Assembly (NCBI GenBank): GCA_019244945.1
Contig: JAFASD010000015.1
Coordinates: 1-13,089 of the forward strand
Length of the DNA stretch: 13,089 nt
From: Acidobacteriaceae bacterium
Lineage (GTDB): Bacteria; Acidobacteriota; Terriglobia; Bryobacterales; Bryobacteraceae
Reading direction: 5' to 3'
Positions within the stretch are counted from its first letter, which is position 1. Every line of letters starts with the position of its first letter. Below are positions 6,663 to 13,089 of the stretch, one piece after another. The position numbers and the translations under genes are program-made. The notes beneath the pieces were generated by a model that was given only the letters and a program-made list of their open reading frames with translations, was not told the origin of the DNA and ran no database searches.

Positions 6663-7589
6663 TCACTTTGCCGGCAGGGCAACGGTGATGTTGCGGAATT
6701 TCAAACCGCCCGTGTGGTCGCCTTGTATGTAAAATGGGCCGGGTTCGCCTTCGTCGGCATCCAATGCGCCGCCCGTGATTCCGTCAATTTTTTGGTGGTC
6801 AATGGTCATCGTTCCGTCCCGCACCACAGTCACCGTGCGGCCCACCAGCGTGACGTCAAAACTCTCCCACTGGCCAGGCTTTCGCGGCTGTTGGACGGAG
6901 GGAGCGATGCGTCCGTAGATTGAGCCCATCGCCCGATTCGGCGGGTTTTCACCAGGGGCTTCATACTCCAGTTGGAGTTCATAGCGCCCGCGCAAGTAAA
7001 AGCCGCTGTTGGCGTTGTCCGGGCAATTCACTTCAAAGTGCAGTTTGAAGTCTGTAAACTTTTGAAGCGTTTTCAAATTGGCGCCGTGTTGCAGGTTGAC
7101 CAGGTCGCCGTCCTGCACGGTCCAGTGATTCTCGGCCACGTTTCCAATCGGCTGCCAGCCCTGAAGATCCTTTTCATCGAACAGCGGCTGCGGTGCACCC
7201 CAAGAGGGCGGCTCTGGGCGGTTCAGCGGCGGTTCCGGATTCCCCGTCAGTTGAATCGTTTTGGTCCCTTGTGTTTCGGCGCCCACCAGTTTGCCGTCGT
7301 TGGCGTCCAGCTCCCAGACCAGCGGCGGCCGATTGCCTTCGCTCGAAATCGTCAGAGTCAGATGTGAGCCGTTGAGTTTGTAATCTGGGATCTGGAATAC
7401 GTGCCCACCGGTCGGCTGGAACCAAATCTCCAGCTTTCCACCGTTGTCCGATACGCCCAGCCAATTCGCTCCGATACTGTAGCGTGTGGGCACGTCGAAG
7501 CCCCAGGTCCCGACAAACGGATTGGATTGGCCAAAAGACGCGATCGGCACTAAAGCGCAACTGAGCGTCAGCAAAAGGAATCGTCTCAT
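6663..7589 (-). CDS. Secreted DUF1080 (3-keto-disaccharide hydrolase-like) protein
   Basis: From ATG 7589 this is a 308-residue protein. It has a clear Sec signal (MRRFLLLTLSCALVPIASFG, likely cut near residue 20) and two parts. Residues about 24-118 form a beta-rich module beginning NPFVGTWGFDVPTRYS. Residues about 134-307 are the DUF1080 domain: PLFDEKDLQGWQPIG, WTVQDGDLV, LHFEVNCPDNANSGFYLRG, YELQLEY, GSIYGR, WESFDV and the closing GGLKFRNITVALP. The fold is concanavalin-like, and some members hydrolyse 3-keto-disaccharides in the periplasm. The frame extends to a TTG at 7634, but ATG 7589 is chosen because it starts a canonical signal peptide. It lies 48 bp after the ADOP permease gene on the same strand and may be the last gene of that unit. 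Confidence 0.9.
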   Translation of the reverse strand: MRRFLLLTLSCALVPIASFGQSNPFVGTWGFDVPTRYSIGANWLGVSDNGGKLEIWFQPTGGHVFQIPDYKLNGSHLTLTISSEGNRPPLVWELDANDGKLVGAETQGTKTIQLTGNPEPPLNRPEPPSWGAPQPLFDEKDLQGWQPIGNVAENHWTVQDGDLVNLQHGANLKTLQKFTDFKLHFEVNCPDNANSGFYLRGRYELQLEYEAPGENPPNRAMGSIYGRIAPSVQQPRKPGQWESFDVTLVGRTVTVVRDGTMTIDHQKIDGITGGALDADEGEPGPFYIQGDHTGGLKFRNITVALPAK

Positions 7590-7637
7590 CCCGGCTAGTT
7601 TATCGAAAGCTCGCCTCGACCGCCGCTTGGGCAAGCG

Positions 7638-10112
7638 TTATTCGTACCGTAATGCCACCATCGGATCAACGCGCACGGCGCGGCGGGCCGGAAGGTAGCA
7701 GGCGAGCAGCGCCACAATTGTTAACGCGATGGCCACGATGCTGAACGTGAGCGGATCTTGCGCGGTGACTCCGAAAAGTTGATTGGCCATCAGGCGCATC
7801 AATCCCAAGGCTGCGGCGAGGCCAGCGGCGACGCCAACGAGCGCCATTTTTGCACTTTCCCCGAGCACCAGGCGGAATACATCGCTGCGTTGCGCGCCCA
7901 ATGCGATCCGGACGCCGATTTCATGAGTGCGTTCACCGACCACATAAGAAATCACGCCATAAATTCCGACACAGGAAAGGATCAGCGCGAGCACCGCGAA
8001 TACGGCAAGAAGAATCATGGAGAGCCTGCGCGCGGCGAGTGAGGCGGCAAGGATTTCGTCCATCGTTTGCTCGCCGTAGATCACCTGGCGAGCATCCATT
8101 TCCTTAACCGCCCGGCGAACAAGACCCATCACGCCAGCGGGATCACCTGTGGTGCGCAGCACAACGGCAACGCCGCTAGCGGCGAGCGGCATCAGCTTCT
8201 CGGGGAGCTGCATGAAGGGATAGAAGAACTGCGATTCCACGGCCGATTTCTGATCGGCGCCGAGGCCCCACTGTTTTACATGGCCCACGACGCCCACGAT
8301 TCTGGCTCGTACATTGAACTGCTCCAGATTGACGCTCTTACCGATGGGATTTTCGTGCGGGAACCAGGTGCGCGCAAAGACATCATCGATGTCAATCACG
8401 ACGGGGGCGTTCTCGTTGTCTTGCGGAGTGATGAAACGGCCGCGCTGCAGGGTGATTCCCATGGCCTGCTGGAACCCGGCTTCCACGAGATAGAACATCG
8501 CCTGATGCATTTCGTTGACATTGGCAGGCTTCGGCTGGCCTTCGATCCAGAAGGGCAAAGATGAGTCATGAATCATCGGACGCGAGCCGAGGGTGACGGA
8601 TACGGCCTGCACGCCGGGGATTGAACTCATCTTGTTTTCGAACTGGCGGAGGCGGGCGCGAGTCTCCGCGGAGGTGGTTGCGGGGGAGGACGGCATCGAC
8701 AAACTGAAGGTGACGGCGTGGTTGGGAGTGAATCCGGGATTGACGCGCCACAGAGCAGAGAGGCTGCGCAGCATGAGCCCCGCGCCGATCAGGAGAACTA
8801 AGGCGAGGGCGATTTCGATGGCCACAAAAGTTCCCTGCAAGCGGCGGCGCGGGCCGATGGCGCCGCGACCGGTTTCCTTGAGAATCTCCGCCACATCTAC
8901 ACGTGAACCTTGGAGCGCGGGAGCGAGACCGAAAACAATTGCGGCGAACAGCGATACCGCCAACGTGAAGAGCAATACGCGGTGATCGAGAGAGATTTCT
9001 TCGACACGCGGTAACGTGCCGGGCAATGCGTGGAGGACTGCCTTGACGCCACAAAAGGCGAACATGAGCCCTAGCGCTCCGCCCAGGCCCGCGAGTAAAA
9101 TGCTTTCGGTGAGAAGCTGACGGATGACGCGCAAGTAGCCTGCGCCCAGGGCAGCGCGAACGGCAAATTCACGCGAGCGACCCATCGAGCGCGCCAGAAG
9201 AAGATTAGCGACGTTCGCGCATGCAATCAGCAGCAGGAAGGCAACGGCGGCGAGAAGCACCAGCAGGAATGGCCGGACGTTACCGACGATGTCATCCTTC
9301 ATGGAAACGAGAGTAATGCCGACTTGCTTGTCGGCGACCGGGAACGCGGCCGCCATATTGTGAGCGACCAGGTCCATGTCGGCTTGGGCCTGCGGCAGCG
9401 TAACGCCGGGCTTCAGTCGTCCGACTATATGCGCGCTCACCGAGATACGGCGATCGCGAAACGATGGATCGTTCCACTGGCCAATTGGAGTGTAGAGGTC
9501 GCGGTCATGACCGTAGAAAGTGAAATCGGGAGGAATGACGCCCACGACCATGTAGGACCTGCCGTTCAGAGTCAGTGATTTTCCGATGACATCAGGCGAA
9601 GAGCCGAATTCGCGTCTCCACAAACCCCCGCCGAGAATTACGACCGGCGCCGCGCCCAACTGATCGTCATCGGAGCGGAAAGCGCGGCCCAGAACAGGCT
9701 GCACGCCAAGAGTGGAAAAGAAGGCGGCGGAAATCATGTAACCGCTCAAGCGTTCTGCTTCGTCCTTGCCCGTGACGTTGTAATTCTCGTTGCGGTATAT
9801 GGCCATCGACGAAAACGTCCGATTGCTGCGCTGCCAGTCGAGGTAGTTTAGATAGACGGCCGGGCCTCGGTCGAACCCAGGTGTCTTCGCATAAATAACA
9901 GCGAGTTCCCCAGAGTGGGGATATGGCAACGGGTTGAGCAACGTGCCCTTGACAACGGAAAACAGCGTCGTGTTTGCGCCAATGCCAAGTGCGAGAGTGA
10001 GGACGGCGATTGCAGCGAAGGCTGGTGATTTGCGAAACATCCGGATCGCGTAACGCAAATCTTGCAACAGCGTCGCCGGCTGGGCAACCTGCTCAAACGG
10101 GATGATGCTCAT
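7638..10112 (-). CDS. ADOP-type ABC transporter permease (MacB/FtsX-like, duplicated, no ATPase)
   Basis: This 824-residue permease fits the acidobacterial duplicated orphan permease family. It opens with LLQDLRYAIRMFRKSPAFAA (about 15-34) and a first helix ending LALGIGANTTLFSVV. A MacB periplasmic domain follows (about 55-280), then three FtsX helices (about 283-305, 333-360, 378-400). The second repeat has its own first helix (428-448), periplasmic domain (450-695) and three helices (about 699-725, 751-775, 788-807), ending in the typical ARRAVRVDPMVALRYE. MacB/LolE-type permeases move peptides, lipoproteins or drugs across the envelope by mechanotransmission, but they need an ATPase and none is encoded in this window. 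ATG 10112 is chosen because the family match begins there and it overlaps the regulator's TGA (ATGA). The frame is open for 89 more codons upstream, but these have no family features. Confidence 0.95.
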   Translation of the reverse strand: MSIIPFEQVAQPATLLQDLRYAIRMFRKSPAFAAIAVLTLALGIGANTTLFSVVKGTLLNPLPYPHSGELAVIYAKTPGFDRGPAVYLNYLDWQRSNRTFSSMAIYRNENYNVTGKDEAERLSGYMISAAFFSTLGVQPVLGRAFRSDDDQLGAAPVVILGGGLWRREFGSSPDVIGKSLTLNGRSYMVVGVIPPDFTFYGHDRDLYTPIGQWNDPSFRDRRISVSAHIVGRLKPGVTLPQAQADMDLVAHNMAAAFPVADKQVGITLVSMKDDIVGNVRPFLLVLLAAVAFLLLIACANVANLLLARSMGRSREFAVRAALGAGYLRVIRQLLTESILLAGLGGALGLMFAFCGVKAVLHALPGTLPRVEEISLDHRVLLFTLAVSLFAAIVFGLAPALQGSRVDVAEILKETGRGAIGPRRRLQGTFVAIEIALALVLLIGAGLMLRSLSALWRVNPGFTPNHAVTFSLSMPSSPATTSAETRARLRQFENKMSSIPGVQAVSVTLGSRPMIHDSSLPFWIEGQPKPANVNEMHQAMFYLVEAGFQQAMGITLQRGRFITPQDNENAPVVIDIDDVFARTWFPHENPIGKSVNLEQFNVRARIVGVVGHVKQWGLGADQKSAVESQFFYPFMQLPEKLMPLAASGVAVVLRTTGDPAGVMGLVRRAVKEMDARQVIYGEQTMDEILAASLAARRLSMILLAVFAVLALILSCVGIYGVISYVVGERTHEIGVRIALGAQRSDVFRLVLGESAKMALVGVAAGLAAALGLMRLMANQLFGVTAQDPLTFSIVAIALTIVALLACYLPARRAVRVDPMVALRYE

Positions 10113-10864
10113 TGTCCGGATGAGAGCCAGCGTTCGAGGCGGTTGGCGTGAGTGCGGCTGGAGCGGTGTTCGGAGCCGTCGGAAAGGCGGACGATGAATT
10201 CTCGATTTTCGATCGAGCGCAGCTCGACGATGTTCCCCGATTGCACGATTCGGGAACGATGGATGCGGAGAAAATTCGCCGGGTTTAGCCTTTGCTCGAG
10301 CGAGGCCATGGTTTCCCGAAGCAGGTAAGCGCGGCCGTGCGCGTGGAGCTCGGCATAATCTCCGGCAGCTCCAATCCATTCCACATCGTCGGCTTGCACA
10401 ATCTGTATGCGATTTCCGGTTTGCACCGTGAAACGGGAGATAAATTTTTCTGGTGTCTGCTCGAGCATCTGCAAAACGCGTTCAGCGACCTTGGTCTTCA
10501 AGGATGAATCGACGAGCTTTCGGGCGCGGCCGATGGCGGCGGCAAAGCGCTCGTCGTCCACCGGCTTCAGAAGGTAGTCCAAGGCGTGAACCTCGAATGC
10601 GCGGAGTGCGTGCTGCTCAAACGCGGTCAGAAAGATTACGTTCGGGAGCTTCTCTCTTGGCACCGCGCGCAAAACTTCGAAACCATCCATTCCCGGCATC
10701 TGCACATCGAGGAACACCAAGTCAGGGGAAAGGTCAAGTATTTTCTCGACCGCGGAGACGCCATCCCCGCATTGTCCGACGACCTCGACATCCTTAAACT
10801 TCCTGAGTCTTAGAACGATTCCACGGCGAGCCAGCGGCTCGTCATCCACAATAAGCGCTAACAT
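10109..10864 (-). CDS. LytTR-family response regulator
   Basis: From ATG 10864 this is a 251-residue two-domain regulator. The receiver (1-120) has the acidic pair D8/D9 in LIVDDEPLARR, phospho-acceptor D53 in FLDVQMPGMDGF, T80 and K100 in DYLLKP. The LytTR DNA-binding domain (about 143-248) starts at FTVQTGNRIQIVQADDVEWI and contains the usual LLRETMASLEQRL and FLRIHRSRIV blocks. It should bind LytTR-type direct repeats when phosphorylated by the kinase encoded just upstream. ATG 10864 is chosen over the longer open frame because the receiver begins there; GAGGT precedes it, and the start overlaps the kinase stop in ATGTTAG. Its own stop overlaps the permease start (ATGA), implying coupled synthesis of all three proteins. 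Confidence 0.95.
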   Translation of the reverse strand: MLALIVDDEPLARRGIVLRLRKFKDVEVVGQCGDGVSAVEKILDLSPDLVFLDVQMPGMDGFEVLRAVPREKLPNVIFLTAFEQHALRAFEVHALDYLLKPVDDERFAAAIGRARKLVDSSLKTKVAERVLQMLEQTPEKFISRFTVQTGNRIQIVQADDVEWIGAAGDYAELHAHGRAYLLRETMASLEQRLNPANFLRIHRSRIVQSGNIVELRSIENREFIVRLSDGSEHRSSRTHANRLERWLSSGQ

Positions 10865-11928
10865 GGCGATACCTCTTGCGGTTTGATCCTGCGGATGGGT
10901 AGCTCCACATTGACCACACAGCCGCCGGATTCCGGCCACTCCAGCCAGAATTGATGATCGTTCCCGTACAGTGTCTGCAATCGTTCTGAGATGTTGCGCT
11001 TGCCGATCCCGTTGTCGCCGTTCGCCTGCTTGCCGAGGTCTTGGCGTCCCGAATTTCTGACGCTAATTCGCAATCGCCCATCGCGCAGGCCGCTCTGTAT
11101 CGCGATCTTGCCACCTTCTGCAAGACACGCCACGCCATGGCGTACCGCATTCTCGACCAAGGGCTGAAGTAACATGCCCGGCACCATGGCATCGAGCGTG
11201 TCAGGCGATATCGTTAGCTCGACTTGCAACCGGTCGCCGAGCCGGGTTTGCTCGATGGCGATGTACTGTTGCGTGAAGGCCATCTCCTCTGAAAGAGGCG
11301 CCTCGAGGGAGGCCTGGTTGTTCAGGCTGGTGCGCAAGAAATCGCCGATTTGTGACAACATCTTCGTAGCCGCGGAAGCTTCCCCCTCCAGAACTAGCGT
11401 TGAAACGGCGTTGAGCGAATTGAATAGAAAGTGCGGATTCAACTGGTAGCGCAACGCTTGCAACCGAGCCTCCTGAACCTGGGCTTCGGCACGCGAGAGT
11501 CGCTCCCTTTCCTGCGACGATGTATGCCATTGTTTGATGCTGAAATACAGACTGCACCAACTGAAAAGCAAGAACGGGAACCGGGTCGAATTTCCGACCA
11601 CGTTCCCGGCGTCGATGTTGTGAATGCCCCTCAGGATCAGTTCATATAGGAACGCGGCAGCAGCTCCGATTGTGACCGACGCAACAAAAGCCCGCAATTC
11701 GAAAGCGATCCACGAAGGATAACGCTGAAGCAGCCGCCGACAAACTGGGTGCAATATCCAACTACCCAAGAACAGTAAACCCACCAGCAGTGTGTCTTCG
11801 CGAAACGCTCCCGAACGTTGCACAAGGTCGGGAAGCGATCCCAACAAGATCCAGGCATAGAAACAGACCCACCCGAGAGTTTGTAACTGCCAAAAGGAAG
11901 TGAGCCGTAAGGGTCTATCAAGCACCAC
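10858..11928 (-). CDS. Membrane histidine kinase, LytS/YehU (His_kinase PF06580) type
   Basis: This 356-residue kinase has four predicted membrane segments in the first 130 residues (about 13-32, 46-62, 79-97, 117-132). No large periplasmic loop or 5TM-LYT domain is recognised, so the signal is probably sensed in the membrane. A short coiled coil (136-158) leads to the phospho-acceptor LRYQLNPHFLFNSLN with H166, the hallmark of the LytS/YehU class. The ATPase domain has its N-box in LQPLVENAVRHG (N260) and its glycine box in NGIGKRNISERL (306-317). GTG at 11928 is followed directly by a second GTG at 11925, and neither has a clear Shine-Dalgarno. The cognate regulator gene overlaps its 3' end by 7 bp. 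A TAGAAT element sits just upstream of the start. Confidence 0.93.
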   Translation of the reverse strand: MVLDRPLRLTSFWQLQTLGWVCFYAWILLGSLPDLVQRSGAFREDTLLVGLLFLGSWILHPVCRRLLQRYPSWIAFELRAFVASVTIGAAAAFLYELILRGIHNIDAGNVVGNSTRFPFLLFSWCSLYFSIKQWHTSSQERERLSRAEAQVQEARLQALRYQLNPHFLFNSLNAVSTLVLEGEASAATKMLSQIGDFLRTSLNNQASLEAPLSEEMAFTQQYIAIEQTRLGDRLQVELTISPDTLDAMVPGMLLQPLVENAVRHGVACLAEGGKIAIQSGLRDGRLRISVRNSGRQDLGKQANGDNGIGKRNISERLQTLYGNDHQFWLEWPESGGCVVNVELPIRRIKPQEVSPC

Positions 11929-11932
11929 CGGA

Positions 11933-11938
11933 ATTCTA
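11933..11938 (-). promoter_or_regulatory. Candidate -10 element (TAGAAT) for the kinase operon
   Basis: On the minus strand TAGAAT lies four bases before the first GTG of the kinase gene. If used, transcription would begin at or near the GTG codons, giving a leaderless mRNA, which would fit the lack of a Shine-Dalgarno. No matching -35 was found 16-18 bp upstream, so support is thin. Confidence 0.25.
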
Positions 11939-12075
11939 GCGCGTTTGCAACGTCGCGGGACCCAATCTACCGATCAAAACCGGCAACTCGGCGAATGGGT
12001 CTATCGTTTCGAGGATCAGCGCGCAAAACTAAATTGACAAAGAGCGACGTACGGTTTGCTTCGAATGAAACGATC

Positions 12076-12081
12076 TATAAT
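12076..12081 (+). promoter_or_regulatory. Candidate -10 element (TATAAT) for the lipoprotein gene
   Basis: An exact TATAAT at 12076-12081 would place a transcription start near 12088, about 28 bases before ATG 12116. A perfect TTGACA at 12034-12039 is 36 bp away, too far for a standard -35, and the hexamer at 17 bp (GGTTTG) is poor. The -10 may work with an activator. Confidence 0.4.
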
Positions 12082-12115
12082 CGGGTGCCGGAGTGCGGCA
12101 ATAAGAGACTCGGAA

Positions 12116-12853
12116 ATGTCAACTTTCTCGATGAGAAACGAACGTTCAGGTAGAACCCCGGTGCAAGCCGCTCTGCTGGCGTCAATCCTGATCGCCGGCT
12201 GCCGGGGAAATTCTGTTTCGGAACAGTACCCCCGTATGGCAGCGGTTGAGCAATACCTGATGGCGGAATCGGGCGCAGAGATCGCAATGGCCCGAAGCGC
12301 GGCTCCAGAAGCAATCGCACAAGATGCAGCGGTGCTTGTTCTCGGGCCGGATGGCTACAGAACCGCAGTTGAGGGAAAGAACGGCTTCACATGCCTGGTC
12401 GAACGATCGTGGATGTCTCCATTCGACAGCCCTGAGTTTTGGAATCCAAAGATACGAGGGCCCATCTGCTATAACCCAGCGGCGGTGAGAACGGTTCTTC
12501 CTTATACGTTGAATAGGACGAAGCTGATCTTAGCTGGCTTATCTAAGGCGCAGGTGCATGAAGTCATAGCGGCTAGCGTTGCAAAGAAAGAATTGCCGAC
12601 GCCTGAGGCCGGCGCGATGTCTTACATGTTGTCGAAGATGGGATATCTCAGCGACTCTGGGGGGCAATGGTGTCCTCATTTGATGTTCCATGTTCCCAAA
12701 ACCGGCGATGCCAGCTGGGGCGCGAACCGCGCCGGCTCTCCGGTATTGGTTAATGACGAAGCTCGCGACATACCGGAGCCCGAGACAATTTTCATGGTCC
12801 CGGTCGCGCATTGGTCAGACGGCAGCGCTGCGCCGCACATGGCACTTCAGTAA
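12116..12853 (+). CDS. Predicted lipoprotein of unknown function
   Basis: From ATG 12116 this is a 245-residue protein with a lipoprotein signal: a basic n-region, hydrophobic ALLASILIAG and lipobox IAGC with the lipidated cysteine at residue 29. The mature part has no catalytic motif that I recognise. It contains distinctive blocks, NGFTCLVERSW, FWNPKIRGPICYNPAAVRTVLPY, GAMSYMLSKMGYLSD, QWCPHLMFHVP and FMVPVAHWSDG, which resemble an uncharacterised secreted family I recall from proteobacteria and acidobacteria. Cysteines in CLVERSW and PICYN could form a disulfide. ATG 12116 has a weak AAGAG eight bases upstream. ATG 12131 also starts a plausible signal peptide. The frame extends to a TTG at 12056, but the TATAAT at 12076 argues against that. 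It is divergent from the kinase operon. Confidence 0.75.
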   Translation: MSTFSMRNERSGRTPVQAALLASILIAGCRGNSVSEQYPRMAAVEQYLMAESGAEIAMARSAAPEAIAQDAAVLVLGPDGYRTAVEGKNGFTCLVERSWMSPFDSPEFWNPKIRGPICYNPAAVRTVLPYTLNRTKLILAGLSKAQVHEVIAASVAKKELPTPEAGAMSYMLSKMGYLSDSGGQWCPHLMFHVPKTGDASWGANRAGSPVLVNDEARDIPEPETIFMVPVAHWSDGSAAPHMALQ

Positions 12854-12994
12854 AACGAGATCGTTCTGCGCGAGTCATCAGGTTCGAACGCACCTCCGGC
12901 AGCGGAGTTGAAACAAGAACGGCTCAGCGGCTAAGACCGACAACCCGTCGCACCTTTCAATCGGCCCGAGGATCAGTCGAAGCGCTAACACCGA

Positions 12995-13004
12995 TAAGCG
13001 CTTA
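12995..13004. repeat. Perfect 10-bp palindrome TAAGCGCTTA
   Basis: TAAGCGCTTA is its own reverse complement. Its AGCGCT core also occurs at 12981-12986, 16 bp to the left. It lies about 60 bp before the start at 13064, just left of the ACTAGCAACATG repeats, and could be part of a regulator-binding region. Confidence 0.45.
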
Positions 13005-13008
13005 CCCT

Positions 13009-13037
13009 ACTAGCAACATGTTGCAACTAGCAACATG
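13009..13037. promoter_or_regulatory. Candidate operator: two direct repeats of ACTAGCAACATG with embedded palindromes
   Basis: ACTAGCAACATG occurs exactly at 13009-13020 and 13026-13037, with a 17-bp period. The first copy runs into the perfect 12-bp palindrome GCAACATGTTGC (13013-13024), and GTTGCAAC (13020-13027) is a further palindrome. The cluster lies 27 bp before the ATG at 13064, a place typical of a repressor operator. The binding protein is unknown. Confidence 0.55.
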
Positions 13038-13063
13038 AATGCAGCAAAAAGTGGGGGACTTTC

Positions 13064-13089
13064 ATGTCGAATCTCAAATTCAATCAATT
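13064..13089 (+). CDS. Start of an unidentified gene, cut by the window edge
   Basis: ATG at 13064 is preceded by a strong GGGGGA (13053-13058) with five-base spacing. Eight codons are visible (MSNLKFNQ) before the sequence ends. Too little remains to identify a product. The upstream repeat cluster suggests the gene is regulated. Confidence 0.55.

Noticed and set aside
6284..6688. Two short frames (minus 6284-6508, plus 6494-6688) as genes
   Set aside because: No ribosome site, no recognisable protein features and both cross the inverted repeats; treated as non-coding.
7590..7634. Longer start of the DUF1080 gene at TTG 7634
   Set aside because: It would put an arginine-rich leader before a canonical signal peptide; ATG 7589 gives a normal secreted protein.
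10113..10379. N-terminal extension of the ADOP permease frame
   Set aside because: The extra 89 codons are Arg/Pro-rich, lie wholly inside the response-regulator gene and have no family features. The permease match begins at ATG 10112, which also makes the ATGA overlap.
10865..10939. Upstream extension of the response-regulator frame
   Set aside because: It lies inside the kinase gene and the receiver domain begins exactly at ATG 10864, which has a GAGGT before it.
11959..12001. GACCCA/TGGGTC inverted repeat in the divergent region
   Set aside because: Six-base arms about 31 bp apart are expected by chance; not listed as an operator.
12894..12907. CTCCG/CGGAG hairpin as terminator of the lipoprotein gene
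   Set aside because: Only a 5-bp stem with no T-run after it; too weak to call.
12866..12910. tRNA-like GGTTCGAACGCACC segment
   Set aside because: The T-arm stem does not pair properly and no acceptor, D or anticodon arms fit around it.

Overview
The window looks like chromosomal DNA of an acidobacterium, probably of the Solibacter/Bryobacter type. This is inferred from gene content: a long ATPase-less MacB/FtsX-like permease of the acidobacterial duplicated orphan permease (ADOP) type, a VWFA-related acidobacterial protein, secreted ThuA-like and DUF1080 proteins, moderately high GC, and frequent TTG/GTG starts. No mobile element, CRISPR array, rRNA or tRNA gene was found.

Left part (1-4712). 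A minus-strand pair encodes a YqaA/DedA-like VTT membrane protein followed by a phytoene-dehydrogenase-like FAD oxidoreductase cut by the window edge. Diverging from it is a secreted ThuA-domain protein. It converges on rlmN (23S rRNA/tRNA adenosine-C2 methyltransferase), which shares a 41-bp divergent spacer with an M16 zinc peptidase.

Middle part (4743-6662). A minus-strand unit encodes an apparently Tat-exported von Willebrand A protein with intact MIDAS residues, followed by a small low-complexity hydrophilic protein. Just upstream, a 57-codon acidic open frame ends in a TTGA overlap with the VWA start. The rest of that roughly 560-bp gap has no convincing gene but holds two perfect inverted repeats.

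Right part (6663-11928). A four-gene minus-strand unit runs from a LytS/YehU-type histidine kinase, through a LytTR response regulator (7-bp overlap) and the ADOP permease (ATGA overlap), to a secreted DUF1080 protein 48 bp further on. The tight overlaps suggest that the two-component system and the permease are made together and work together, perhaps as an envelope-stress or export module. The permease has no ATPase gene beside it here.

Far right (12034-13089). A plus-strand lipoprotein of unknown function has a TATAAT element in front. After it comes a repeat/palindrome cluster that looks like an operator, then a strong Shine-Dalgarno and the first codons of another gene cut by the window edge.
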